DNA of 64,000 bases from Oscillospiraceae bacterium (GTDB taxonomy: Bacteria; Bacillota; Clostridia; Oscillospirales; Acutalibacteraceae). Where the stretch lies: contig JALCPP010000005.1 of the NCBI GenBank assembly GCA_022650485.1, positions 62,001-126,000 on the forward strand, in the 5' to 3' direction. The position numbers were made by a program, and so were the translations under genes. Position 1 is the first letter of the stretch. Each line of letters starts with the position of its first letter. Below the pieces are notes generated by a model, which was given only the letters and a program-made list of their open reading frames with translations, searched no databases and was not told where the DNA came from. Positions 8,302 to 17,492 of this stretch are shown piece by piece.

Positions 8302-10287
8302 ATGAAACGCATTCAATTTTCCAAGCAGAAGGCGTCGCTGGCCTTTCCGTTTTGCGGTCAAAACGCCCGGCTTCAGTGGTGTGCGGAAAACGACACAGCA
8401 ACTCTGACAATTTCACTTTGCTATGCGGCCGCTTACGGGATGGGGGAAAAATATGATTTTTTCAACCAGAAGGGGCACACCGTGGTCAATTGTGTGGAAG
8501 AACAGTTCTGCCATCAGGGCAGCAAAGCGTATTGCCCCGCTCCTTTTTTTATGACGGACAGCGGGTTTGGTCTGTATGTTGAAGCAGATGAAGTGACCAC
8601 ATTCGATTTTGGGGAAAAGATTACGGTTACGATGCCCGCCAAAGCCGAAATTGTACTTTTTCACGGCAGTCCGGACACTATCCTGGCGGAATACATGTCT
8701 TTGTTCGGCAGGGCAAAGCTGCCGCCGAAATGGGCGTTTGGCCCTTGGATTTCCGCAAACCACTGGGATACGCAGGAAAAAGCCGAGGCGCAGCTGGAAA
8801 AATTGAACCGTTACCGGTTTCCCGCTACGGTTCTGGTTTTGGAAGCATGGAGCGACGAAGCGACGTTCTATGTCTTCAACGGGGCGAAATACACGCCGGT
8901 ACGCGGGAATCAACCGCTGAATTTTTTTGATTTTGATTTTTCTGGCAGTCCGTGGCCCGACCCACGCGGTATGATTGAAAAAATGCACGACGACGGGCTT
9001 CATCTGGTTTTGTGGCAGATTCCCGTTTATAAAAGGCAGGGACCGGACGAAACAAGCAATCCGCAAAATGAAAAGGACCGTGTGTTCGCCGCGGAACAAC
9101 GGCTGTGTGTGGAAACAAATGAGGGGCGGCCCTACGAAATTCCACAGGGTCATTGGTTTGCGGGTTCGATGGTTCCTGATTTTACCAATGAGAAAACCAG
9201 GCAAATCTGGTTTTCCAAACGCCGGTACCTGCTTGAAATCGGGGTGGATGGATTTAAGACGGACGGCGGCGAATTTATATATCGCAATGATCTGTCTTTC
9301 CATGACGGTTCCACCGGCGCGCAGATGAAAAACCGGTATGCCCAGAGCTACACAGGTTCGTATACGGAATTTCTGGGGGAAGATCATGTGCTGTTCAGCC
9401 GCGCCGGGTACGCGGGGCAGCATACCACTCCAATGTTGTGGGCGGGGGATCAACAGAGTGAAAACGGGGAACTGAAAAGTGTTCTGCGCGCGGGGCTGAA
9501 TGCCGCCATGACGGGAATTCCGTTCTGGGGATTCGACATTGCGGGCTTTGCGGGTCCGATGCCGACACTGGACCTTTATCGCCGCGCCACGCAGTTCGCC
9601 TGCTTTTGCCCGGTCATGCAATGGCATTCTGAGCCGGACGGCGGGCAGTTCCGCGAACTGATGCCGACGTCGGACGGAAATAACGAACGCAGTCCGTGGA
9701 ATTTGGCAACGATCTATCAGTCGCCTGATTTTATTGATGAAATGCGGTTTTGGCATAACCTTAGGATGAACCTGCTGCCGTATCTGTTTTGCACGGCGCT
9801 GTGTTGTGTCCGGGAAAACAGGCCGATGATGCGCCCGCTGGCGTATGCTTTTCCCAACGAAGCGGGGCTGAGGGAGGTCGCGGATGAATTCCTTTTTGGG
9901 GACAGCCTTTTGGTGGCTCCGATGCTGGAAGAAAACGCACAGAGCCGTTCCGTCCTTCTTCCACGGGGGGATTGGTACGATTTCTTTACCCATAAAAAAA
10001 ATCAGGGGGGCAAGATGATCCACGTGGAGTGTTCCAACAGGCTGCCGGTTTATTTGCGTGCGGGATGCGGTATCGCGCTGAATCTGGACCAGCCGAACAA
10101 GCTGGGAAGCAACGTGGGAAATCAAGTGGATTCTTACCGGAATCTTCATTTTATTCTTGCGGGAAAGCAGGGGTCCTATCATTTTCAAGATGATTTGGGA
10201 AATGATTTTACACTGGTGTGGGAAGCATCGGGATGGAGGCAGTCCGGGCACAGTGTAGGCTCGTTTACCGTGCAGATCATTCAGTGA
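8302..10287 (+). CDS. GH31 family alpha-glycosidase
   Basis: Retaining alpha-glucosidase/alpha-xylosidase family enzyme, 661 residues, without a signal peptide, so cytoplasmic. The catalytic nucleophile is Asp321 in GFKTDGGEF and the likely acid/base is Asp383 in WAGDQQS. GHWFAGSMVPDFTN and GFDIAGF are further barrel motifs, and FLFGDSLLVAPML marks the start of the C-terminal beta domains. It is slightly short because the N-terminal beta-sandwich is compact. It would trim the imported sugar or the residue left by the phosphorylase. GGAG lies 9 bases before the ATG. Confidence 0.9.
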   Translation: MKRIQFSKQKASLAFPFCGQNARLQWCAENDTATLTISLCYAAAYGMGEKYDFFNQKGHTVVNCVEEQFCHQGSKAYCPAPFFMTDSGFGLYVEADEVTTFDFGEKITVTMPAKAEIVLFHGSPDTILAEYMSLFGRAKLPPKWAFGPWISANHWDTQEKAEAQLEKLNRYRFPATVLVLEAWSDEATFYVFNGAKYTPVRGNQPLNFFDFDFSGSPWPDPRGMIEKMHDDGLHLVLWQIPVYKRQGPDETSNPQNEKDRVFAAEQRLCVETNEGRPYEIPQGHWFAGSMVPDFTNEKTRQIWFSKRRYLLEIGVDGFKTDGGEFIYRNDLSFHDGSTGAQMKNRYAQSYTGSYTEFLGEDHVLFSRAGYAGQHTTPMLWAGDQQSENGELKSVLRAGLNAAMTGIPFWGFDIAGFAGPMPTLDLYRRATQFACFCPVMQWHSEPDGGQFRELMPTSDGNNERSPWNLATIYQSPDFIDEMRFWHNLRMNLLPYLFCTALCCVRENRPMMRPLAYAFPNEAGLREVADEFLFGDSLLVAPMLEENAQSRSVLLPRGDWYDFFTHKKNQGGKMIHVECSNRLPVYLRAGCGIALNLDQPNKLGSNVGNQVDSYRNLHFILAGKQGSYHFQDDLGNDFTLVWEASGWRQSGHSVGSFTVQIIQ

Positions 10288-10311
10288 ATTTTACGAAACG
10301 GTGGGGTATGT

Positions 10312-10962
10312 TTGAAACAGTACAAAGGAATTATTTTTGACCTGGACGGTGTCATCTGTTTTACCGACCAGTACCACTATCTGGCATGGAAAAAGCTGGC
10401 GGACCGGCTTAATATCTATTTTGATCAGGAAATGAATAACCGCCTGCGCGGGGTCAGCCGTATGGACAGTTTGAACCTGATATTGCAGAACAGCAAAAAA
10501 GTTTATACCGATGCCGAGAAATCCGCATTTGCAAAGGAAAAAAATGAGTATTATCGCGGCTTGCTGACACGGATGTCGCCCGAGGATTTATCTGGCGAGG
10601 TGAAAAACACCATGGACGCTTTGCGTGAACGCGGCTGCAAGTTGGCGGTTGGTTCTTCCAGTAAAAATGCCCGCTACATATTGGAACGAATCGGTTTAGC
10701 ACATTATTTTGATGCCGTGGTGGACGGCAGTCAAATCCGGCACTCCAAACCGAATCCGGAAGTTTTTCTGTTCGCGGCACAGCGTCTTGGATTTTTACCG
10801 CAGGATTGCCTTGTGGTAGAGGACGCATTTGCGGGAATTGAGGCGGCCGTGCGCGGTGGCTTTGATTCGGCGGGTCTGGGCGACGCGCGGTCCTGCTCAT
10901 CGGCTCAGTATCGCCTTGCAAAATTTTCGGAATTGCTTTCTGTGGCCAGCTCGGAGCAGTGA
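10312..10962 (+). CDS. pgmB: beta-phosphoglucomutase (HAD family)
   Basis: Converts beta-glucose-1-phosphate to glucose-6-phosphate, linking GH65 phosphorolysis to glycolysis. 216 residues, normal for the family. The HAD motif 1 is FDLDGVI with the Asp nucleophile and Asp acid/base near residues 9 and 11; GSSSKNARYIL is motif 2, HSKPNPEVF gives the motif 3 Lys, and VVEDAFAGIEAA is motif 4. The start is TTG with GGGG five bases upstream; the nearby ATG at 10308 is out of frame. Last gene of the operon, followed by a strong terminator. Confidence 0.92.
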   Translation: MKQYKGIIFDLDGVICFTDQYHYLAWKKLADRLNIYFDQEMNNRLRGVSRMDSLNLILQNSKKVYTDAEKSAFAKEKNEYYRGLLTRMSPEDLSGEVKNTMDALRERGCKLAVGSSSKNARYILERIGLAHYFDAVVDGSQIRHSKPNPEVFLFAAQRLGFLPQDCLVVEDAFAGIEAAVRGGFDSAGLGDARSCSSAQYRLAKFSELLSVASSEQ

Positions 10963-10966
10963 AATG

Positions 10967-10995
10967 AAAAAAGGCACCCGTTTGGGTGCCTTTTT
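10967..10995. terminator. bidirectional intrinsic terminator between pgmB and ilvE
   Basis: GGCACCC (10973-10979) and GGGTGCC (10984-10990) form a tight hairpin with a four-base loop. It is flanked by A6 on the left and T5 on the right, so it works for both the + strand sugar operon and the convergent minus-strand ilvE gene. Confidence 0.92.
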
Positions 10996-11034
10996 GTCGA
11001 TGATATGGTCGAACTGGACCGGACCGCGGTTTGT

Positions 11035-12060
11035 TTATTCGATGACTTTAATCCAGCCTTTCGGGGCTTCGAGATGACCCATCTGGATTCCGGTCAACGT
11101 ATCATGCAGCTTCTTTGTAATCGGTCCCATTTCCTGCATGCCGCTTGGGAAGCAGATATCCTTTCCGTGGTCCACAATTTTGCCGACCGGAGAAATAACA
11201 GCTGCCGTGCCGCACAGGCCGCATTCGGCAAAGTCTTTTACCTCTTCAAAGGGTACTTCCCTTTCTTCTACTTCAAGACCAAGGTAATTTTTGGCAATAT
11301 ACAGAAGAGATCTGCGTGTGATGGAAGGCAGGATGCTGTCTGACTTTGGCGTTACTACTTTGTTGTCTTTTGTCACAAAGATAAAGTTGGCGCCGCCGGT
11401 TTCTTCCACCTTGGTTCGGGTGGCTGCATCCAGATACATGTTTTCATTGAATCCGTTTTTATGTGCGGTCACAATTGCATGCAGGCTCATGGCGTAGTTC
11501 AGGCCTGCCTTAATATTTCCGGTTCCGTGCGGTGCTGCACGGTCAAAATCGCTGACGCAGAGTGTCAGGGGATGGACGCCGCCTTTAAAATACGGCCCAA
11601 CCGGTGTGGTGAAAATGCGGAACTGATAGGAATCGGAAGGAGCCACGCCGATGACGGGGCCGGTTGCGAACATGTACGGGCGAATGTACAAAGTTGCGCC
11701 GGAACCGAAAGGAGGCACATAGGCCGCGTTTGCTTTTACGGTGCGAACGACTGCGTCAATGAACTTTTCCTGGGGAAATGCCGGCATTTCCAGCCTTTTG
11801 GCACTGTCTTCCATGCGTTTTGCGTTCATGTCGGGCCGAAATGCTACAATGTGTCCGTCTTCGGTTGTATATGCTTTTAGACCTTCAAAGCAGGATTGGG
11901 AATATTGAAGTACGCCGGCACATTCACTCAGAACGAGGGTATCGTCGCCGGTTAGTGTTCCTTCATCCCATGACCCGTCGTGATAATTTGCAACGAATCT
12001 TTTATCAGTCTTTTTATAGCTGAAATCGAGATTCTCCCAATCCAGATTTTTCTTTTCCAT
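11035..12060 (-). CDS. ilvE: branched-chain amino acid aminotransferase
   Basis: PLP-dependent fold-type IV enzyme that transfers the amino group between glutamate and the keto acids of Leu, Ile and Val. 341 residues, the length of the long bacterial/eukaryotic BCAT type. The catalytic Lys lies in GTGNIKAGLNYAMSL, the substrate/phosphate region in VEETGGANFIFV, and the C-terminal cofactor region in ECGLCGTAAVISPVGKI. The AAGGTAG ribosome site is 8 bases before the ATG. Expression is expected to be governed by the T-box leader upstream, so it should rise when a branched-chain tRNA is uncharged. Confidence 0.95.
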   Translation of the reverse strand: MEKKNLDWENLDFSYKKTDKRFVANYHDGSWDEGTLTGDDTLVLSECAGVLQYSQSCFEGLKAYTTEDGHIVAFRPDMNAKRMEDSAKRLEMPAFPQEKFIDAVVRTVKANAAYVPPFGSGATLYIRPYMFATGPVIGVAPSDSYQFRIFTTPVGPYFKGGVHPLTLCVSDFDRAAPHGTGNIKAGLNYAMSLHAIVTAHKNGFNENMYLDAATRTKVEETGGANFIFVTKDNKVVTPKSDSILPSITRRSLLYIAKNYLGLEVEEREVPFEEVKDFAECGLCGTAAVISPVGKIVDHGKDICFPSGMQEMGPITKKLHDTLTGIQMGHLEAPKGWIKVIE

Positions 12061-12144
12061 TGCTCAAACTACCTTTCTATAATTGAATTTGGGAGTTTAA
12101 TGGGAACAACTCTCATCTGTTAACAATAATGATGATAAGACAAA

Positions 12145-12400
12145 CGCCCTAAGCTGTTAGCTTAGGGCGAATTAAAAATCCGTGGTACCACCTAATTCAG
12201 AGATATCTCCACACTCAATCGCAGTAGAATTTTACTGCTTCCGCGATAACGGCCGGAACCCCGGTAAAACTTAATAGATGATTCGTTCAGTTGAACAGCT
12301 CGGAAAGGACTTCCCTGATTTATTCATGAAGACTTACACCCACCGTCTTCTCTCTGTGCATCCTAAAACAGGTACTTTTTTCCTCATTGCCATTTGTTTT
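12145..12400 (-). promoter_or_regulatory. T-box leader of ilvE, probable Val (GUC) specifier
   Basis: Read on the minus strand. The conserved T-box GGTGGTACCACG is at 12181-12192 and holds the UGGU bulge that pairs with the tRNA 3' end. Stem I shows AAGTACC, the GATGCACAGAGAG segment and a GAAGAC hairpin whose loop contains GGTGTAA. Pairing GGAAA with TTTCC and CCTG with CAGG leaves a specifier loop GAAGTCC, from which I read GTC (12308-12310) as the specifier by alignment with the glyQS pattern. The base after it is C, where A is usual, so the codon call is tentative; the T-box itself is clear. The terminator hairpin is CGCCCTAAGC/GCTTAGGGCG at 12145-12169. Confidence 0.88.
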
Positions 12401-12596
12401 TTATTTAATTTTGACTATTATATCGCTTACCTATTCAAAAGTCAATGTTGTAATTGGAAGTGATTTTGCGGATTTCCCCAGATTTTAGGTAATTTTGCTG
12501 AAAACAGAACTTTCAAATAGGATGAGCGCCTTAGTGCGGCAAAAAAATATGTTTGAGTCAGTGGGAAACGGGGTGGCGGTGGCTATGATGACGTCC

Positions 12597-13778
12597 TTAC
12601 TTTTCGGCGGGATGCAGACGATAATAAGCAGCCATCCCAACAATTCCGGTTACCGCTAATGCAGCCAGGCAGTAAAAAGCACACTTGATTCCGTGCCTTC
12701 CGCTGATGATGCCGGTCAGAATCGGGAATACGGTCATTCCGAGAGCATAGACAGCCTGAAAAAAGCCCATAGCGGAAGAATGTTTTTCCGCAGGAACATA
12801 TTTCATGGCCTCCGAAGTACATACGGAAAATAAAATGCCGGTAGAAAGCCCTGAAAGGACTTGAAAAGCATCAATCCATTGTACGGTCGGCAGATTTGGA
12901 ATCAGAATACAATAGACGGTAAGGCATGCCAAAATGGCTGGAATCCAGATAGAAGCCTTGATTTTACAAAATATTTTTGTGGTGACAAAGCAGGAGCTCA
13001 GAACTGCAGTCAGAATATAGATGATGGAGCAGACACCGATTTGAAATCCGCTGGCCCCCAGATTTTCAGCAATTTGGGTGGTAAAGGACATAGAGGTTGA
13101 AATTTGAATGCCCTGCTGAATCAGGGCGATGAAAGCAAACACAAGAAGCCTTCTGTCCTGAAAGACAGTGGCGAGTTCCCTCAGGGGGAGTGTTCGTCCT
13201 TTTTGTGGAGGTTCCCGAATCAGCGTTGCCAGAAAAAAGGCGACGGCAGATACGATTGCGGCAAGCAGGCATAAAAAACGGATGCCGAACCGGTCGTACA
13301 GAAAGGTTCCCGTCAGAAATCCAATTAAGATGCCAAGATTATTTGCTCCCACAATCCATCCGGTGGCTTTTTGCAGCCCATTTGAACTGAAATAGGTAAA
13401 AAACAAGACCATGAACAAAATCCACATGGCTGCCGCTAATCCGGAAAGAAGGCTGGCAATCAGAAAATTTTTTGCGCTGGGGAAACTGGCTCTCAGCAAA
13501 GAAGCAATGCCGGAGGATACAATCCCAAGAAGAATGAACACTTTATACCGGCCCAGATGATCCGCCGTCAGTCCGGCAGGAATTCGGAGCAGCATTTGGG
13601 ATAAACCGTAAGCCCCGACCACCATTCCCACCAGAGACGGCACCGTGCCGATGGAGTGAAGATAAGGCGCCTGATAGGGAATGAATACATATTGAGAAAA
13701 CCAGAACATGGTTACGATTAATAAGATTAGTCTTTTTTGTGCTTGGCTTGTATTGAATACGGAAGTCCTTTTTTCCAT
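12597..13778 (-). CDS. major facilitator superfamily transporter
   Basis: Membrane carrier with 393 residues and about 12 hydrophobic segments. The signature loop between segments 2 and 3 is seen as GLTADHLGRYKVF near residues 70-85, and a related loop follows segment 8. The family includes drug exporters and sugar or organic-acid carriers; nothing here fixes the substrate. It stands alone, with a hairpin on each side, between ilvE and the aldehyde dehydrogenase, and AAAGGA is upstream of the ATG. Confidence 0.85.
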   Translation of the reverse strand: MEKRTSVFNTSQAQKRLILLIVTMFWFSQYVFIPYQAPYLHSIGTVPSLVGMVVGAYGLSQMLLRIPAGLTADHLGRYKVFILLGIVSSGIASLLRASFPSAKNFLIASLLSGLAAAMWILFMVLFFTYFSSNGLQKATGWIVGANNLGILIGFLTGTFLYDRFGIRFLCLLAAIVSAVAFFLATLIREPPQKGRTLPLRELATVFQDRRLLVFAFIALIQQGIQISTSMSFTTQIAENLGASGFQIGVCSIIYILTAVLSSCFVTTKIFCKIKASIWIPAILACLTVYCILIPNLPTVQWIDAFQVLSGLSTGILFSVCTSEAMKYVPAEKHSSAMGFFQAVYALGMTVFPILTGIISGRHGIKCAFYCLAALAVTGIVGMAAYYRLHPAEK

Positions 13779-13811
13779 GGCTGATTTGTATCCTTTCGGC
13801 CCTTTATGGGT

Positions 13812-13847
13812 AAAATCCCCTGTTGTTTTTTCGCAACAGGGGATTTT
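13812..13847. repeat. perfect 14-bp inverted repeat upstream of the MFS gene
   Basis: AAAATCCCCTGTTG (13812-13825) and CAACAGGGGATTTT (13834-13847) are perfectly complementary around an 8-base loop. In the leader of the MFS mRNA it ends in UUUUACCC, so it may act as an attenuator or a second terminator for the dehydrogenase transcript. Confidence 0.6.
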
Positions 13848-13903
13848 AAGGGTAGGAATTAAAAAAGAAGAGAATGGTACATCTTATACTCTGTATTAAA
13901 TTA

Positions 13904-13953
13904 AGAAAAAAGTGTCGGTCAAACGACTCCGCTGTGGTGCCGCTTGGCCGACA
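13904..13953 (-). terminator. intrinsic terminator of the aldehyde dehydrogenase gene
   Basis: On the minus strand TGTCGGCCAA (13944-13953) pairs with TTGACCGACA (13913-13922, one G-U pair) and is followed by TTTTTTC. It begins about 40 bases after the stop codon of the dehydrogenase. Confidence 0.8.
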
Positions 13954-13991
13954 TCAATGGAGGAAAGCTGATTTCGAAAAGATACCTCTCC

Positions 13992-15509
13992 TTACCGCTC
14001 AACGACACCTTCCCATGTGCCGACCTGACGATGCTTGGAGGCCTCATCATACCAGTGTCTTGTCACCGTTTTCGCTCTGGTGTAAAAACGGATTCCATCA
14101 AGGCCCAGAACATGCTGATCGCCGAAGAAAGAATCTTTGTTGCCGGAAAATGGGAAATAAGCCGAAGGTACCGGAATTCCCACGTTAACGCCAACCATGC
14201 CGCCGTCAGAAAGGAATTCGAATTTTCTGGCGTAATACCCGTTCTGGGTGAAAATTACGGACCCGTTTGCCAATGGGTTTGCGTTCATTAAAGCAAGGCC
14301 TTCGTCAAAGTCTTTGACGCGCTTTACAATCGTTACAGGCCCGAAAATTTCGCGGTCACCAACCGACATGCCGGGTTTTACGTGATCTAAAATCGTGGGG
14401 CCCAAGAAAAATCCGTTTTCAAATCCCGGGACCACCGTGTTACGTCCATCCAGAACCAGCTTCGCACCTTCTTCGGTTCCCTTTTGAATCCAGTCGCAGA
14501 CGGATTGTTTATGCTTTGCGTTTACCACAGGCCCTAATTTTGTTTTTGGATCATAGGAGCATCCTACCACCATATTTTCCGCCTTTTCTTTCAGCAGGGC
14601 GACAAACCGGTCGGCGATGCTTTCCTGAACGACACATACAGGAAGAGCCATGCAGCGCATGCCGGCGCATCCGAATGTGGAATTAATAATAGCATTTACC
14701 GTGCTTTCCAAATCGCAGTCCTCTAAGATTAAAGCATGGTTTTTGGCTTCGCATTGTGCCTGAACCCGCTTGCCGTGTGCGGCGGCTACCGAATAAATAT
14801 GTTTTCCAATCGAGGTTGTGCCGACGAAAGTGACAGCTTTGATACGTGGGTCTGTCAGGAAGATTTCAGCTTCTGTTCTGCTGCAGGTGACAAGATTCAC
14901 CACGCCCTTCGGAAAACCGGCTTCCTGATAAAAAAGCTCTAAAATGCGCATGGATGTCAGCGGCGTGTAACTGGCTGCTTTTAATACGACGGTATTACCG
15001 GTTGCAATGGCAAGCGGAACCATCCAGCCCCACGGAATCATTGCGGGAAAGTTAAAGGGAACAATGCCTGCAACGACACCGAGCGGCATTCTGTATGTAG
15101 CCGTGTCAAATCCTGTGGTTACCTGAAGGGAAGCGGAACCCTGGCTGGCATAAGAAATGCCGCAGGCAAATTCTGTCGGTTCAATTGCTTTTAAGATATC
15201 GCCTTTTGCCTCATCTAAATTTTTGCCCAATTCTTTTGAACACAGCAGCGTCAGCTCATCCAAGTGTTCCAGCAGAACATTTCTCCATTTAAACATGAAC
15301 TGGGTACGTTTGGCCAGTGACATCTGGGACCATTTGGGAAAGGCTGCTTCCGCAGAGCTAATGGCTTCGTTGACCTCGCCGACTGTGCAGCAGGGAACTT
15401 CAGCCATAACTTCCCCAGTGCTTGAATTTGTGACTTTCATCCACTTTTCAGTCTTGGATTCTTTCCACTGTCCATAGACGCAATACTTTTTCCGTTCAAC
15501 GGTACTCAT
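13992..15509 (-). CDS. mmsA: CoA-acylating methylmalonate-semialdehyde dehydrogenase family protein
   Basis: NAD-dependent aldehyde dehydrogenase of the MmsA/IolA type, 505 residues. IolA/MmsA enzymes make propionyl- or acetyl-CoA from (methyl)malonate semialdehyde. Family marks are PFNFPAMIPWGWMVPLAIATGNTVVLKA (Rossmann part), CEAKNHALILEDCD, and the catalytic Cys in GCAGMRCMALP. The C-terminal SGNKDSFFGDQHVLGLDGIRFYTRAKTVTRHW is characteristic of this subgroup. No other inositol or valine-degradation genes are adjacent, so the pathway is open. AAGGAG lies 8 bases before the ATG. It is downstream of the DeoR-type gene on the same strand, separated by about 400 bases with a terminator, so it probably has its own promoter. 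Confidence 0.88.
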   Translation of the reverse strand: MSTVERKKYCVYGQWKESKTEKWMKVTNSSTGEVMAEVPCCTVGEVNEAISSAEAAFPKWSQMSLAKRTQFMFKWRNVLLEHLDELTLLCSKELGKNLDEAKGDILKAIEPTEFACGISYASQGSASLQVTTGFDTATYRMPLGVVAGIVPFNFPAMIPWGWMVPLAIATGNTVVLKAASYTPLTSMRILELFYQEAGFPKGVVNLVTCSRTEAEIFLTDPRIKAVTFVGTTSIGKHIYSVAAAHGKRVQAQCEAKNHALILEDCDLESTVNAIINSTFGCAGMRCMALPVCVVQESIADRFVALLKEKAENMVVGCSYDPKTKLGPVVNAKHKQSVCDWIQKGTEEGAKLVLDGRNTVVPGFENGFFLGPTILDHVKPGMSVGDREIFGPVTIVKRVKDFDEGLALMNANPLANGSVIFTQNGYYARKFEFLSDGGMVGVNVGIPVPSAYFPFSGNKDSFFGDQHVLGLDGIRFYTRAKTVTRHWYDEASKHRQVGTWEGVVER

Positions 15510-15822
15510 ACACTCTTCTCCTTTTCAGTAATATTGATTCAGTTGATGAATTGTTTCCGCCATATTTCGTCAAATTATTTCTGGAAAGATGGTAACAAGT
15601 GTTTTGAATACGATATTGGCGAGAAATACGGCGTATATTTTAATTAAATTATGCTATATATGATAAAGTTAGTGTATCTCATTACCACAAAAATGTCAAT
15701 AACAAATCTAAATATATTCAAACTATTTCATATTTGAATCTTGTTAAGCACTTATTTTAAAGAATTAAGAACAAAAATATACAATTTTTGTCCAATTTAA
15801 TCAGATATACTCATGCAATGCG
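15510..15822. other. gene-free AT-rich spacer upstream of mmsA
   Basis: About 310 bases with no supportable coding frame. It is very AT-rich from 15640 to 15800 and should contain the mmsA promoter, but I could not pick a convincing -35/-10 pair. Confidence 0.5.
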
Positions 15823-15870
15823 AGAAAAAACAGGTACTGCTCGATGCTTTCCAATCGGGCAGTACCTGTT
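15823..15870 (-). terminator. intrinsic terminator of the DeoR-type gene
   Basis: On the minus strand AACAGGTACTGC (15859-15870) pairs perfectly with GCAGTACCTGTT (15829-15840), followed by a T run. It starts about 37 bases after the regulator's stop codon. Confidence 0.88.
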
Positions 15871-15906
15871 AATATCCAGTCAATTGTATGTCTTTGCCGC
15901 TGCAGA

Positions 15907-16674
15907 TCAGGGCAGTTTGTTTGCAACCAATATTTCATTTCCGCAGTTATGAATGAAATTGCAGATTTCTTTGGAAGGCTGCTGGTCGGTAACGAGGGTG
16001 CTGATTTGATCGAGATCACAGTAAGTAATTAAGGAAACCACATCGCATTTACTGCTGTCAGCCAGCAAAAATACTTTTTGGCTTCGCTGGACCACGGCGC
16101 GCTTGATATCTGATTCCAGGGGAGACGAATTTGTAATTCCATTACTGATGGAAAACCCGGTGGATGCCATAAAGGCTTTGCTTATGTTGTAGTTTTGCAG
16201 TACCTGTATGGCACTGGAACCCGTGAAAGAAAGAGTTTTTCGATTGAGTGCCCCTGACAGAGAGATGATGTTGATGTTTTCATAAGGAATGGCGTGCAGA
16301 ATAATTTCCACATTATTGGTTAGAACGGTGATGTTTCTTTTATCTTTAATGAAGTCAATAATTGGCAGTGTCGTTGTTCCGGAATCGATAAATATAATGT
16401 CGTTTTCCTGAATCAGCCCGGCTGCGGAGGCCGCAATTCTGCGCTTTATTTCCAGGTTTGATATATTTCTTTGATCGAAGGAAACCAAACCCTTTTTGGG
16501 AAGCGCCGTGACTCCGCCATATATCTTTTTAATGTCGTTAGACTGCAGAATTGTGTTGAGATCCCTTCGAAGGGTGCTTTTTGAAACATGGAAGTTTTCG
16601 CAGATTTCATCAAGGGTTACTGTCTTTTTGTCATAAATATATTGCTTAATTTCTTCGATTCGCTGTGAACGCAT
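15907..16674 (-). CDS. DeoR family transcriptional regulator
   Basis: Sugar-phosphate-responsive repressor family, 255 residues, standard length. The N-terminal winged helix includes VTLDEICENFHVSKSTLRRDL (residues 19-39), and the C-terminal DeoRC sensor shows DIIFIDSGTTTLPII, ITVLTNNVEII and AFMASTGFS. It probably regulates a carbohydrate or aldehyde pathway; the nearest candidate target is the dehydrogenase gene downstream. GAGGAAT precedes the ATG. Confidence 0.9.
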   Translation of the reverse strand: MRSQRIEEIKQYIYDKKTVTLDEICENFHVSKSTLRRDLNTILQSNDIKKIYGGVTALPKKGLVSFDQRNISNLEIKRRIAASAAGLIQENDIIFIDSGTTTLPIIDFIKDKRNITVLTNNVEIILHAIPYENINIISLSGALNRKTLSFTGSSAIQVLQNYNISKAFMASTGFSISNGITNSSPLESDIKRAVVQRSQKVFLLADSSKCDVVSLITYCDLDQISTLVTDQQPSKEICNFIHNCGNEILVANKLP

Positions 16675-17492
16675 AGTAGTGATTCCTCATTCCTTTGTTG
16701 TCTAGTGCTTTAAATTCAAACAAATCAATCAGATGACTTAATCAATTATAATCAATCTTTTCAAACTTTTCAATATGTATTCATAAAATAATCGAAAACT
16801 GGGTTCATATCAAAAGCAAACAGCAGTTTGGTTACTGAAAATATCTGAAACCGAGAAAATACGGCATAGGATAGAATAAATCGCGTAACATCTATTGATC
16901 AAGACTTGTAGTGGCTGAGAGAGAGGTGGGTGTACTGACCAGAAAAAAGAGTCCGGTTTAGAGATCAGCTAAAGTAATAAAGCAAATATAAAGTCATATA
17001 TTGTCATAATTAAATTAAAATATATGTAATTTAAGAAGAGATATGTCTAATCATGACGAAAAAATTATAAAATCACTGATCCAATAGAGCATGGCGGCAG
17101 TGTCAGTATGGTTACTGAATCAGTCATGAAAAAGTGGATGATCACAAGCGGTATATTTGTTATGCTGTATTGCTTTAGATGATAGACTCACGCTTTTTGC
17201 TTCACAGCAAGGCTTCTGAGAAAAGAGAAGCGGATGAAAAGCGCCCGATGCGGTTTAAAACCCACACCGGGCGCTTGCTTTTGTAGCTTCAGCGCGTGGC
17301 TTTGATTCCTTTTGGGCTTAAAGTTCTTTTTAAAAGATGTAGGGGTTGACGGCTCAATGCCGTTCCGAACAATCTGAATTGGTAAGCCTTCGCTAACATA
17401 AATGCTTCTATTTTTAGCCGTACACGAATATGAATTCTGAGAGGAAGCAGACCGTTTTCTTTCCCACACTGTACAATCAACGGGGGCGCAAA
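16675..17492. other. 818-base gene-free region between regulator and glycosylation cluster
   Basis: No convincing gene on either strand. The left part is strongly AT-rich with short repeated words (for example GGTTACTGAA near 16833 and 17110). Short frames such as the minus-strand one at 17188-17469 lack family features. The region should contain the promoter of the legionaminic acid operon, which I could not place, and a hairpin at 17239-17276. Confidence 0.5.
17239..17282 (+). terminator. terminator-like hairpin upstream of the legionaminic acid cluster
   Basis: AAGCGCCCG (17239-17247) pairs with CGGGCGCTT (17268-17276), followed by GCTTTTG. Inside the loop GGTTT/AAACC can pair as well. 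It lies about 215 bases before legB with no + strand gene just upstream, so it may be a leader structure rather than a gene-end terminator. Confidence 0.55.

Noticed and set aside
8413-10251. 612-codon open frame on the minus strand
   Set aside because: It is antisense to the GH31 gene, has a low-complexity basic composition and no family features, so it is a by-product of codon use.
16905-16960. CTGAGAG...GGTGGGTG stretch as a TPP riboswitch
   Set aside because: Only the CTGAGA-like word is present; the other conserved thi-box parts are missing and no thiamine gene follows.
17188-17469. 93-codon minus-strand frame before the glycosylation cluster
   Set aside because: It spans a terminator-like hairpin, has no ribosome site, and its GIEPSTPTS-like wording resembles frames seen in non-coding DNA.
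17300-17480. tRNA-like or sigma-28 flagellar promoter signal upstream of legB
   Set aside because: No cloverleaf could be drawn, and no TAAA plus GCCGATAA pair was found.
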